Origin: Cylindrobasidium torrendii FP15055 ss-10
Taxonomy: Eukaryota > Basidiomycota > Agaricomycetes > Agaricales > Physalacriaceae
Assembly: GCA_000934385.1 (NCBI GenBank)
Contig: KN880465.1
Span: 62,001-126,000, forward strand
Length of the DNA stretch: 64,000 bases
Direction: 5' to 3'
Positions 43,923 through 55,671 of the stretch are shown here, piece after piece. The position numbers and the translations under genes are program-made. The notes under the pieces were generated by a model that was given only the letters and a program-made list of their open reading frames with translations, ran no database searches and was not told where the DNA came from. How positions within the stretch are numbered: the first letter of the stretch is position 1; each line of letters opens with the position of its first letter.

Positions 43923-46900
43923 ATGGATATTGAAATGGAGCTACCTCAAAAGCGGTTCAAGGTAAGCCATCCAGATCTACATAACCAAATGTACGCCAAA
44001 CATATTCGGTAGTATCAATCCTTGGCCAGCCAGCTCAAGGATGTGCATCTTCCCACTGCATTCGAACAATCCAAGAAGGATCACGACTTTGAAGTGCGCC
44101 ATATTTTGTAGCATCCATTCCCCATCTGCTAAACGTACTTCTAGGACTCGGAGTGCCAATTTTACGATGCGTTGACCCACTGGAGGCAACTGAACCTTTC
44201 TCCCTCATTCACTGGATTTGCGGACCAAGTGGAATCCCTGTCTGGCTCACTTCCACTTCTTCTACATCACTGGCGCGAAGTCGTCGACATATGGATATCG
44301 TCGACCAAGGGTTCAGATGATGAGGGACTCAACCCACTTCTCGAGTGCGTGCTATATGTGCCCTGAATCCATTTGTCTAAAGCGCCTACAGTCTTCTCCA
44401 AAAGTTAGTCATAGATCTCCGAGGGACGTTATTGCCAGGATATAGCGACATCCTCCACACACTGCTCACCCTTTTGCCAAAGCAACTCTCCGCCGCTGTT
44501 CTCACTACTCTGCTGGCATCGCTGAGCATCACTTTCAAACACATCCTAGTGCCAACTACGGACGTAGACCTCGTGGAAACGACTTGGACTGCTCTTCGCG
44601 CCGCCATCGCCAAAAGCCAACCGGAAGTGCAACGATCCGTCGCAGAGGTCTGGGGCTCCCTTTTGCGCAGACTAAAGAGTGCAACACGCGAGAAGGCCGC
44701 CACCCTTGCCGCCAGTGACCTGGTCGGGATAGAGGATGCTGTAGCTTGGATGTTCGTATCCGCCAGCAAAGTATGGACATTACATTTCTTCATCATAAAA
44801 AGCTCATCATCCATCTGTAGTCGGTCTCGCAAACCCTTCATACCGCGGTACCCGGAATTATAACACCCGTATTCGACGTCTATATGTCTTGCGACGCTGC
44901 AGTCTTTGACGTGACCTACACCCTACTTCGACGCGTCCTCACCTCATTGATGCACCACGTCAAAAACTCGGCTGGCTTTGCACCCCTTAGCGATATTCTC
45001 ACCCCGCGCTTTGCTGCGCTAACGGCGGAGTCTGCCCCGGATACCGTACGCCGGATGGCTGAGCTCCTTGCGATAACTTGCTCTGTGCGCCAAGGCTCAA
45101 GAATGGCTGGTACGCATGTAGTCTCTGCTTTTAGCAACCTCTGACATTGTCTATAGACAAGCAGCTTGTTACTGTTGCTACAACGCTTCCTCTCCTTCGC
45201 CTGGACGAGACAACGTCGACTGCCCTGCTCAAGCTCAGCGGCGCCGTTCTGGTTAGCTCCTCTGGTGGGATGGCTCTGTGGATGGGTGCTGGACGGAGAT
45301 ATCTTGAGAACTTGTGGGCAATGGTGGGCACGAATCCGGTCGCGACCAAGTTTGTGCTTGAGCTTCATGGTATTCTCGTCGAGGCCAATTGGGGAGGCTG
45401 GAAAATGATCGCACTTCCGGCACTCCTCAAACGCGCGCCATCACTCCTCGAGACGCAGCCTCTTGAAGCTCTGCGATTGCTGGCCAAGGTGAAGGACGAG
45501 GGCAAGTTGGGTGAAGTGGATGTCATGTTCAAACGCGGTTTGGAAGGATGGGTTAAAACATACTTGGCGAAAGAGGAACTGTATACGGCAGAGACGGTAA
45601 GCCTCTATGCTCACCTGGATTCTTGTAGCTGACTACTCTTTCAAGGTCACCGTCCTCACCTATGTCACGAAACTTTCGAGCTGTCTCTCGGAAGAGGTCA
45701 CCACTACCATCATCGCTTCTATCAACAATATACTCTCCTCGAATATGGACATCGACGACAACAACATCCAGCGCGATACCCTAGGACTCTGCCTGTCGTA
45801 TGTGTCTACACGGCAGCGGTCTGAGTGGTCAAAACAGGTGGACTTGCAGGCATGGACGGTCAAGGTTGTTGGCAAGTGGTCAGACGCAGCGAACATTCTC
45901 GAGTCAACATTGGACTTGCACCAGGCTGCGGGAAATAGGTCAGTCGTTTCTCATTCGAAGCATCCAGATGGTGACTCCCTATAGCCATGGTCTCCCTTTC
46001 GATGAGGTCTACCCCCATTTACGGACAGCCATCCTTTCTCATGATAGCCTGCTGAGACTGCAAGCGTTAAAGCTACTGGAGGCATCCGCTGGTGTACCAG
46101 AGGCTGTGAAACGGTGTTTGTCGGGAGAGGAGGTTTCGCTTGATGTGCAGGGTGTGAGGGAACGCACTCTCAAGATTTCTCGTTTAACGCAGGTGAGCAG
46201 GCGAATGTAGCTATTTTTCGAGGTAATTGACATCACATTCGCAGGGCAATACTTCGAACGACATTGCTGTCGAGATCTGTATACGTTGGCTTCTAGCACA
46301 ACTCAAGGTCAACTTGAGACCACTTTGGAAACCAGCGGCCAGCGCACTGGCTGAGTTGGCGCAAGGAGGTCACGGCGACCAGGTGTGGGAAATGATTTGG
46401 GCAGAGTTGCAGGGTACGAGTTTGGTCAAATCTTCTGTCTCAGGCGGACGTGAGAAGCGCGAAGAAGATGAAGAGGACTGGGAAGACGAGCGGACGTGGC
46501 GAGATCCATCTGCGCACAAAATGCGTGTGATGGTACGAGATTGGCAAAGTGACCCCTTGGGCTCATCCTCTGCATTAACGGTATGTTGCCATCCATACTC
46601 CATAGCTCGTCTGCTGATTTAACTCAGTCGCATAAAGTCAATTCGCGCTTCGACGGTCGCACATACGTGCTAGGCATTCTAGACACCCTCGGACATTGTC
46701 CGTCATTGGCAGAAAAGCATAATCGCGACCTTGTACCGTTCATGCTCGCTCAGCGCACCCAACTTGTTCAGCAACGCCAACACTTCGTCGCCTACCTCAC
46801 CCTCTTTGCCAAATTCTCAAATCCGAAGGCCTGCTTCCAGACGGAACAACTACACTCAATGTACCTCGACCTGCTCGCGCATCCCGACCGCAACCTGCAA

Positions 46901-49900
46901 GTTGCCGCCCTATCATGCGTCCTTTCGTACAAGACGCCAGCGCACGCCAATTGGGCAGACAAACTGAAGGCCTTGCTGGACAACACCCGATGGCGCGATG
47001 AACTCACGGGCTTGGAGTTATATGATGCACCTCCAGAGGTTGTCCAAGTTGTCATCCGGATGCTGTACGGTATTATGCTTGAGCGTAAGGGCAAGTCGCG
47101 CAGAGGCAATGAACGCCGTGCCACAATCCTGGGCATTCTGGGTTCATGTAGCGAAGCGGATTTGAAGGTATTGGTCCAGCTCATGCTGAGGTCTTTGGAA
47201 GGCGAGGGGGAATCGGACCGGCAGAAGGTTGGCTTCTTGACACTGCTGGGAGACGTGATGAAGAGTATGAGTTCCCGCCTGCTGGTTTACTGGCCTCTAC
47301 TCTTGGACCAGACGCTGCGCCTCTTACAAGGTGCACAAGCGAAGTTGGAGGGCTCTGCAGTACAAGACGCTGAGGAAGAAGATGAGGAAACGGAGGAGGC
47401 TGACGAGGGATCCGGCCGCGGGACGAAGAGCACAAGAGTAATTCGCCAGCTCGCCATCAAACGCATGATTGATTTCTTCCTGGTCCCTGTTGACTTTGAC
47501 TTCGAGCCATACGTCAAGACAGCGTTCGAAGTTGCCATCTCCCCTCGCGTACCTCTGCTGGATCGGGAGAATACACAGTCGCCCTCGACTCTGCTCGAGC
47601 TATTCGGCACCTGGTCACAGTCGGCTGTCCATGCAGCATACCTCGTCCAATACAATGCAGATCTCCTCCCAAAGATATATGACTGCCTCATCGCCACCAA
47701 CGTCAAGCCACCTGTGGTCCTCAAGGTATTTGACATCGTTGAGAACCTCCTCAAGATCGCGGCCGAGGAGGAACACATCATCGCCACGGTCATTCGTCCT
47801 CATATTAGCCACCTCCTCTCCAACATGGCTATCATGGCCGAGCGAGTGAAGGGCACAGAGGACGTTCTGGCGCAGCGACAGATCAATGTCCTTTCCCAAA
47901 TCGCTCAGTACGCATCCAACCCTGACGAGGCGAAGACTTTGTTCGACTTGTTCTCTCCGCTTCTGCGGAAATCGTTCCGTGTTGTCAGCGAGAAAATCAA
48001 GACCGATATACTCAAGATCATGACGCATCTCATTCCTCTCATTCCAGAGCTGGCTGACTCGACGACGGACGTGTATGGACGCCTGCATGCCTCATTTGGG
48101 TCACTGCTAGGCTCGCTTCGCCAACGAAATGCTCGCCTGGCCCTTGCGAGTGCGTTCCAGAGCCTCGCTGTTGTCAATACGTCCCTGCAACCCATTGCAA
48201 CTCTTGTTGAGGACTGGAACGCTTTCTCGCAGAAGCGTGTCGACGAACCTGATGCCAACCGCCGGATATCAGCGTACTCGACATTCCAAAGCAAGACATG
48301 CTCTTCTATCCCGATTATGGACTGGGCCATCGTCCTTTACCAGGCTCTTCATGACGTTCATGACGCCGAGGAGCTGGCAATCCGGACGAGTGCCGGGTCG
48401 GTCATGAAGTTGTTTGTGGACATTGTTGCTGCGCAACCTTCCCGCGAGAACGAAGCCATATTCGCTCGTGTACTACTCCCTGGAGTGAAGAACGGTCTCC
48501 GCTCCAAGAATGAACTTGTCCGCGCCGAGGTTCTTGTTGTCCTAGCCCACGCTGTTCAGAACTGCCAGACCATCAGCACCATGCAGGACATGCGCACTCT
48601 ACTTGCAGACGGCGATGAGGAGGCTGGCTTCTTTACCAACATCCACCACGTCCAAATTCACCGTCGTTCTCGTGCGCTACGACGTCTGGCAGACCTGTGT
48701 GATGAACGTCCTATGCGCTCCGGCACGCTCACCGACTATATCCTTCCCCTGGTCGCCAACTACATCGTCATTCCAACCTCGACAAACCATCACCTTGTGA
48801 ACGATGCAATTCTGACGACTGGACGACTCGCGAAGCATTTGGCATGGGGAGCATACTCGGCGCAGGTCCAGCGGTACATGCGCTTGGCCAAGGCAAAGGA
48901 TGAAGGCGAGCGGATATATGTTAGGACACTGGTGGCCATTTTGGACCATTTCCATTTCCCTATGGACGAGTCAATTGAGGTTGAGGCGCAGGCAGAGGAG
49001 GGCGAGGAGGATGACACGCAGGAGGTACAGCCTGTGGCTCCAGCGACGGATGCTCGAGTCTCCGCGGCAGTCAATGGACGCCTCTTGCCGGATCTTTTGC
49101 GTTTCATCGAGTCCAAGGATTCGACGAATGAGGATACCAACAGGATTCCGGTGGCCATTGGTATCGTTCGCATAGCTCTTCATCTTCCAGCAGAGACGAA
49201 GGGCCCGCAAATCACGCGACTCCTGACTATACTCAGCCAAATTCTTCGCAGCAAATCGCAGGAAACACGCGACCTCGTGCGGGATACCCTTGTACATACT
49301 GCTACAACCATTGGCTCGACATATCTCCCTATCATGATTCGGGAACTGCGCGCTGCTCTCCTGCGTGGCCCCCACCTGCATATCCTGGCATTCACTGTTC
49401 ACACGATCCTTACCCATGTCACCTCAGAAGAACACATTGCTGCCTTCGGGAACCTGGACAACTGCGTTGGTGATATTGTGCATGTATCGGCAGAGGTTAT
49501 CTTTGGCGAGTCGGGCAAGGATGTTCAAGCAGAGGACTTCAAGACCAAGTTGCGCGAGGTGCGCGCATCATCGTCTCGAGGGCTGGATACCTTTGCCATT
49601 GTCGCGAAGAACATCACGCCGCCGTATATCACAGCTATGCTGCTTCCCCTACGGTCTATTCTGCACGAAACGGCAACATCAAAAATCCTTGGTCTCGCAG
49701 ACGAAGCTCTGAAGCGTGTCGCGAATGGCCTAAATGCAAACAAGAACCTCGATGCGACCCAAGTGTTGTCTGTGTGTCATAGTCTGATAACCCAGAACTC
49801 CAAATTCCTCAAGGAGGATGTTGGGCGGCAAAAGGCCAAGGCTGGGAAGGCAAAGGACGACGCCATTGTACAGGTCAAGCGCCAGGCAGAGGTTGAGACC

Positions 49901-52136
49901 AACCACTACGTGAACAACTCGTATCGGTGTGTATTTTGTCTCTCTTTGTCTCATTGTCGCGTGTGCTGAACAGCTACCAGGTTTGTTGTTCTAGGCTTAG
50001 ACCTCTTCCAAACCGCCCTTCGGCGGAACCGCTTTGACTTCCACGATAACGCCATCCTCTCCCGACTGGAATCGTTGCTTGTGCCCGTCGGAAACACTCT
50101 GTACTCCAGCAATGGACCCGTGCTTATCATGACTATGAAGTGTCTCTCTGCTCTTGTCAAGTGCCCTCTCCGATCTTGGAACAAATCCCTACCTGTGATT
50201 CTTCGCCAAACTCTGGAGATTATCAGGCAGGCCGGTAATACGGAATCGGAACTCGCTCAAGCTACCCTCAAGTCGCTTGCCATCATCTTGCGCGATGGAC
50301 CAGCCGCTGACATCCGCGAAAAGGACCTTACGTTCCTCCTCGAGCTTGTTGCTCCTGACCTAGAAGATACGGAGCGTCAGGCTACGGTGTTCACTATGCT
50401 TCGCGCAATCGTCTCTCGCAAGTTTGTTGTGCCCGAGATTTACGATCTCATGGAGAAGGTAGCGGAAATCATGGTGACGAGTCAGGCCACGCAGGTGCAA
50501 GAACTGTGTCGTGGGCTTCTCCTGCAGTTCCTCCTCGACTATCCACAGGGCAAAGGTCGTTTACGGAATCAAATGACATTCTTCGCGAAGAACTTATCCT
50601 ACGTTCACGAGCGCGGTCGCCGCTCGGTAATGGAGATTGTTGGGGCACTCATCTCGAAATTCCAATCGAACCTCGTCCAAGAGTACGCAGACATGCTCTT
50701 CGTTTCGCTTGTCATGGTCATCGCCAACGATGAGTCAACCAAATGCGTGGAAATTGCGGCACAGCTGCTCAAGACACTCGTCAAACGACTCGATTCGGAC
50801 CGACAGACGGCAATCCTTTCTCATCTCCACACTTGGGCATCGCAAGGCCAAACGCCCAGGCTCTGCCAAGTCGCTGCTCAAACTTATGGCTTGTTCATTG
50901 ATGCCCTTGAGGTTGATTGCAGCGAGCATTTGCCCAGAATATTGGAAGATACCAATGGGACGCTAGAGAAGGCGGCAGTGGAATTGGAGGCGGCGGAGAA
51001 CGGAGAAGAAGATGCGATGGACGTTGACCTGGATTGGCAGTCCCCATACCACTCCATTCTGGTGCTCTCGAAGGTGCTCAAGGTCTTCCCGGATATGATC
51101 ATGAATCCGGACGTCGTGAACTGGGAAACAATCTGCAAGCTCCTCCTTTTCCCCCATGCGTGGGTCCGGACTGCTGCATCTCGTTTGCTCGGACTATTGT
51201 TTAGCACATCATCAGTGGCTGCACCGGAAGGTGAATCGGCAGTCTATCCTTTGTCCAAGGATGGCATGACGGATGTCGCGAAAAAGTTAGCCTTGCAGCT
51301 AAAGAGTATACAGTTGGACCAGGCGCTCGGACTCCAAATTGTCAAGAACCTCTTCTTCGTGGGGAAGTGCCTCAGCCATGTCCATTCTGACGGCGTTGTC
51401 GCCGAGGATGAGGGTGACGAGGAGGGCGACGAAGGCGATGAAGTAGAAGCGGAGAAGAAGGACGACAAGGCTTCCGGACATAAGCCCGTTGCATGGCTGT
51501 TCTCGAAGCTATCCCATCAGGCCCGGTCGGCGTACATTGCTCGCCGAAGCAGACATGTGCAGGTACAGCCTATTTGCAACAATATTTCTAGCGTAACTGA
51601 CCATTCTCGATAGCCTAACTGGGAGCAACAACCACTGGCAGTATTCAGATGGTTCGCTGCAATGGCCTCTTTCCTTCCTGCACCAGTTGTCGAGCGTTTC
51701 CTGATCCATATCCTCTCGCCTGCCTATCGATTCCTTGAGGACGATTCTATCCAGGACGAGAAAATGGGTGCGTATGTGTGATCTCTCCATTGGCCGTCAT
51801 TCATTGTCTTGTAGATGAGATCAAAACGCTAGCTACCGAACTGCAGGATCTGGTACAAGCCAAAGTCGGCGCGACGGCATTCTCTACTGTCTATAACAAG
51901 ATCAGGCAAGGCGTTATTGGCGTCAGGCAGGAGCGCAAGACCCAGCGTGCCCTCCAAGTCGCGACGAATCCTGTACTCGCTGCCAAGCGGAAGGAGCAAA
52001 AGAACACTGTCAAAAAGGAGAGCAAGAAAAGGAAAAGTGCTGCCTTCGCGTAAGTTTGCCCAGGTTTGGTTATTGATGAGTGCTGACTATTCTCGCCAGC
52101 GAAAACAAAGGGAAGTTCAAGCGCGCGAGGACCTGA
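43923..52136 (+). CDS. UTP20: U3 snoRNP / 90S pre-ribosome protein UTP20
   Basis: Very large nucleolar HEAT-repeat scaffold for 18S rRNA processing, about 2,450 residues after splicing. The start MDIEMELPQKRFK-YQSLASQ is followed by FYDALTHWRQLNLSPSFTGF and ADQVESLSGSLPLLLHHWRE, matching the N-terminus of Utp20 proteins. The DRIM-type region is within the long exon (about 46628-49927): DFEPYVKTAFEVAISPRVPL, STLLELFGTWSQSAVHAAYL. A second long exon runs from about 49993 to 51559. Acidic stretches occur (EEDEETEEADEG; EDEGDEEGDEGDE). The C-terminus is strongly basic (KRKEQKNTVKKESKKRKSAA, then ENKGKFKRART), as expected for a nucleolar protein. About fifteen short introns were traced, and every junction checked kept the frame. 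It lies 40-100 bp from the divergent zinc-finger gene. Confidence 0.94.
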
Positions 52137-52484
52137 ACAAGTGTTGTGTCAGGCGTATCTATGATGAATCTTCGATATGTGTACTGTATTTCTATGTATG
52201 TAGGTTAGCGTCCGAATGTAGCTTTCTCAATACCCTCGAACTTCAAAAAGACATTCCGGAAACTGAGGACCAATTTCGCGTCAGGCGATAGCCGTCAGTG
52301 AAGCTCGCACCGCTACTGGTTAATCGATATGTCTCACTAGGTGCATTTTCTTGAACAGGTCTTGATAGATACATGGATTGCCTCTGTACTTTGCGCGGTT
52401 GGTTATACTCAGTTCATGCACAGGATCGTATGATTATACCAGTTTCTAGTCCGAATACCATATGCGCGTCCAATGTTTGTCTGT
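52137..52484. other. Convergent 3' intergenic region
   Basis: A 348-bp gap between the ends of UTP20 and the first cluster F-box gene. Nothing recognised. Confidence 0.5.
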
Positions 52485-53999
52485 CTATGTCCGGAAGTAA
52501 TGCTCGCCAACCACATACTCAACTCGCGTTCCATAAGCCTCCATATCTTCAATCATGTTCCCCAACATAGAATTGCGACCCTCGCACATCCACTCTCGAC
52601 TGGCTGCATCTTTGTCGAAGAAGATAGAGAGTGTCTCTAGCGAGGGAACATGGCGCTCCTTTGCTGACTCCAGCACATCCTTTGTCGGGTTTTGCAGGAT
52701 GGCCCCGATAGAATTATGTTTGACAGTTAGTTGGAGGTGTTGCAATCTTGAGAGAACGTGCGTCCTTGCATATAGAGCCTCCAGGACACTGGCAGGATCG
52801 TATCCGCCAATATGCAGCTGGTGCAGGCCCCGGGGAAGTTGGGGAAATATGGCGTTCAGGTCTCCGGTTGTTTGATGAGTGACTGAGAGGTTCGATAAGG
52901 ACGAAGGGAGCCTAGCGGGGACCAGAGGGAGAACGGTGCCCAGTACCAAGGTATGCAAACACGGCATGTCAAATCGCTCGAATATTTTGTGAAACCCACG
53001 AATAAACTTATCAGACGTTGAATTTTCCACAATTTCGAGATGAACTAGGTGCGCGAGTGTGGTGGGCAAGTCATCGGGTGTCGCAACCCGCTCGCCAGTG
53101 CACCAGCTACTACTGTGCACTGTGAGCTTCCGCAGATTGACCATGTTGTGGATATAGTCCAGGTCGGAGTACATTGACCTGTAGACTAGTATTTGGTGAT
53201 GCGGCACTCCTGAAATATCCCCAAACTCCAAGACATTGTATTCGAGATGACGAAGGGCAGGCATTGCAATGTCGAGCTCAATGGTGGCCTCGCTGTATTG
53301 AGCGCAAGTAAAAGAAAATCCCTCTAGTAGTGGAAATTCACAATATTGGAAGGTTGCGATGGATTTCAAATAGGCCGTGTTTATTCGGGCACACTTCCAT
53401 CTGCCGCAGGAGCCTACAATAGATCGAAAGAACGGTTTCTTGACATCGTTTGAGATGAAAATACGCAGCGGCAGCGATTTCGAGCGCTTGTGAATGACGG
53501 CGATTCGCTTTTGAAGCTGCTCCAGAGTGGCGCCTCTTGTCCCTCCATTTATGTTGTGGGTGCACCATAGCAGGGGATACGATGTTGCCACAGCACGCCA
53601 GTTACGACAAACATGCGAGATGGTCCACGGGGCGTACACTGCATCGAGAGAGCAATGATCCGGAAACGATTCTCTCGAAATACCGTCTTGTCGACACCAA
53701 GGGACGCATTCCTCAAATATTGCCCTGAGGATGTCGTCTGGGAGTGTGCGCAATGGATGTCGAATTAGCTTGAGATCTTCTATATTAGCGATGAGATTAT
53801 CCCGCGAGCTGGTAAGTTCAGTGACCACTTCGGCCTGGGCACACGCGATGTCCGTATCGAGCTGGTCGAGCTGAGCGGCCATGGACGGCAGAATCTGGGC
53901 TATCTCCAAGAGCTGGGAAGAGGAAGGGGCAACATTCGTCGAAACAAGCACCTGAAGCGAAGGAGGAAGAGCTGTATATCTGTCGATGTCCTTGGACAT
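52485..53999 (-). CDS. F-box protein, inverted-pair member A
   Basis: Single-exon frame of 504 residues from ATG 53999 (MSKDIDRYTALPPSLQVLVS) to GEHYFRT. Order: a short N-terminus, a coiled-coil stretch (LPSMAAQLDQLDTDIACAQA), the F-box (RTLPDDILRAIFEECVPWCR, then WTISHVCRNWRAVATSYPLL) near residues 80-145, and a C-terminal ~350 residues of irregular Leu-rich repeats (LHQLHIGGYDPASVLEALYA). It probably recruits targets to an SCF ubiquitin ligase; targets unknown. It is a close paralogue of the divergent gene at 54081, whose start is 81 bp away. All key F-box positions look intact. Confidence 0.9.
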   Translation of the reverse strand: MSKDIDRYTALPPSLQVLVSTNVAPSSSQLLEIAQILPSMAAQLDQLDTDIACAQAEVVTELTSSRDNLIANIEDLKLIRHPLRTLPDDILRAIFEECVPWCRQDGISRESFPDHCSLDAVYAPWTISHVCRNWRAVATSYPLLWCTHNINGGTRGATLEQLQKRIAVIHKRSKSLPLRIFISNDVKKPFFRSIVGSCGRWKCARINTAYLKSIATFQYCEFPLLEGFSFTCAQYSEATIELDIAMPALRHLEYNVLEFGDISGVPHHQILVYRSMYSDLDYIHNMVNLRKLTVHSSSWCTGERVATPDDLPTTLAHLVHLEIVENSTSDKFIRGFHKIFERFDMPCLHTLVLGTVLPLVPARLPSSLSNLSVTHQTTGDLNAIFPQLPRGLHQLHIGGYDPASVLEALYARTHVLSRLQHLQLTVKHNSIGAILQNPTKDVLESAKERHVPSLETLSIFFDKDAASREWMCEGRNSMLGNMIEDMEAYGTRVEYVVGEHYFRT

Positions 54000-54080
54000 G
54001 GTGGTAACTTGCCAACGGTGAGTGGGGCTGATCGCTGATCGATCATACTTACTACTGTTCAAACTTCACAGGTTACCACC

Positions 54081-55592
54081 ATGTCCAAGGACATCAACAG
54101 ATATACAGCTCTTCCTCCTTCGCTTCGGGCGCTTGTTTTAACGAACGATGTACCATCCTCTGCCCAGCTCCTTGCACTGGCCCAGATTCTACCGTCCATG
54201 ACCGCTCAGCTCGACCAGCTCGATGCGGATATCGCGCGCGTACAGGGCGAGCTACTCAGACTTACCAAATCCCGCGAAGACCTTGCCGCAACTATCCAAG
54301 ACCTACAATGCTCCAAGCATCCTGTGCGCACACTCCCAGACGACATCCTCAGGGTGATATTCGAGGAATGCGTTCCATGGTGTCGACAAGACGGTATTTC
54401 GGAAGAATCGTTTCCAGACCATTGCTCTCTTGATGCAGTGTACGCCCCGTGGACCATTTCGCATGTTTGTCGCAATTGGCGTGCTGTGGCAACATCGTAT
54501 CCCCTGCTATGGTCGACCCACCACATCACTGCACGGACAACAGGTGCCACTCTTGAGCGGCTTCAAGAGCGAATCGCCGTTATTCACAAGCGCTCGGAAT
54601 CGTTGCCGCTGCGTATTTGCATTTCAAATGATGTCGACGCACCACTCTTTGAATCTCTTGTAGGCTCCTGTGGCAGATGGAAGTGTGCCCGAATAGACGC
54701 GAAATATCTGGATTTTCTCGCGACCTTCCAGAATCGTGAGTTTCCATTGCTCGAGGGATTTTCTTTTTGCTGGAATCAATACTGCGAGGCTAGCATCGAG
54801 CTCGACTTCGCAATGCCAGCCCTTCGTCACCTCGAATACTGGTTCGCGGACTTTGGGGATGTCTCAGGAGTGCCATGCCACCAAATACTTGTCTACAAGT
54901 CAATTTTCTCCGACCTAGATTACGTTCACGACATGGTCAATCTGCAGAAGCTCACGGTGCACAGGAGCACCTGGTATAATGACGAATTGGTTGCGACACC
55001 CGATAACTTGCCCACCACACTCGCGCACCTAGTTCATCTCGAGATCATTGAAACCTCGGAATTTGATGATTTCATTACAGACTATAACGAAATATTCAAG
55101 CGATTTGATATGCCGTGTTTGCATACCTTGGTGCTAGACACCTGTCTCCCTCGCATCCCCACTGGGCTTCCTTCGTCCTTATCGAACCTCACAATTATTC
55201 ATCAAACAACCGGAAACCTAGACCATATATTTTCCCAACTTCCCCGGGACCTGCAGCAGCTGCATATCGGCGGATACGATCCTGCTAGTGTCCTGGAGGT
55301 TCTATATGCAAGGACGCACGTTCTCTCAAGATTGCAACACCTCCAACTAACTGTCAAATATAATTCTATCGGGGCCATCCTGCAAAATCCGACGAAGGAT
55401 GCACTGGAGTCAGCGAAGGAGCGCAATGTTCCCTTGCTAGAGACCCTTTCTATCTTCTTCGACAAAGATGCAGCCAGTCGAGAGTGGACGCACAAGGTTC
55501 GCAATTCGATGTTGGGGGAAATGATTGAAGATATTGAGGCTCATGGAACGCGAGTCGAGTATGTGGTTGGCGAGCATTACTTCCGGACATAG
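54081..55592 (+). CDS. F-box protein, inverted-pair member B
   Basis: Single-exon frame of 503 residues from MSKDINRYTALPPSLRALVL to GEHYFRT, a paralogue of the minus-strand gene at 52485. F-box: RTLPDDILRVIFEECVPWCR and WTISHVCRNWRAVATSYPLL. The coiled-coil stretch before it reads MTAQLDQLDADIARVQGELL. The C-terminal Leu-rich part (LQQLHIGGYDPASVLEVLYA, THVLSRLQHLQLTVKYNSIG) is nearly identical to member A, while the central segment (for example DAPLFESLVG versus KKPFFRSIVG) is diverged. No intron or stop interrupts either copy, so both may be functional. Confidence 0.9.
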   Translation: MSKDINRYTALPPSLRALVLTNDVPSSAQLLALAQILPSMTAQLDQLDADIARVQGELLRLTKSREDLAATIQDLQCSKHPVRTLPDDILRVIFEECVPWCRQDGISEESFPDHCSLDAVYAPWTISHVCRNWRAVATSYPLLWSTHHITARTTGATLERLQERIAVIHKRSESLPLRICISNDVDAPLFESLVGSCGRWKCARIDAKYLDFLATFQNREFPLLEGFSFCWNQYCEASIELDFAMPALRHLEYWFADFGDVSGVPCHQILVYKSIFSDLDYVHDMVNLQKLTVHRSTWYNDELVATPDNLPTTLAHLVHLEIIETSEFDDFITDYNEIFKRFDMPCLHTLVLDTCLPRIPTGLPSSLSNLTIIHQTTGNLDHIFSQLPRDLQQLHIGGYDPASVLEVLYARTHVLSRLQHLQLTVKYNSIGAILQNPTKDALESAKERNVPLLETLSIFFDKDAASREWTHKVRNSMLGEMIEDIEAHGTRVEYVVGEHYFRT

Positions 55593-55671
55593 CACATTGG
55601 CGGCTGCGTAAAGTCAAGTGAATGCGGTAGACGGATATTCTGTTATTTCAAGCATAGCTTATACATTTTGT

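Larger units (their letters stand above)
52485..55592. repeat. Inverted gene duplication (two ~1.5-kb arms)
   Basis: The two F-box genes are oriented head to head and are homologous over their full length, from GTTACCACCATGTCCAAGGA before and through each start codon to the identical TTCCGGACATAG end. The spacer between the matching sequences is about 65 bp. Compared by eye, some blocks are about 94% identical (the F-box region and the GGYDPASVLE region) while the middle is clearly more diverged. Confidence 0.9.

Noticed and set aside
52485..55592. Inverted arms as terminal inverted repeats of a DNA transposon
   Set aside because: The arms are complete F-box genes, with no transposase, no target-site duplication noticed, and only about 65 bp between them.
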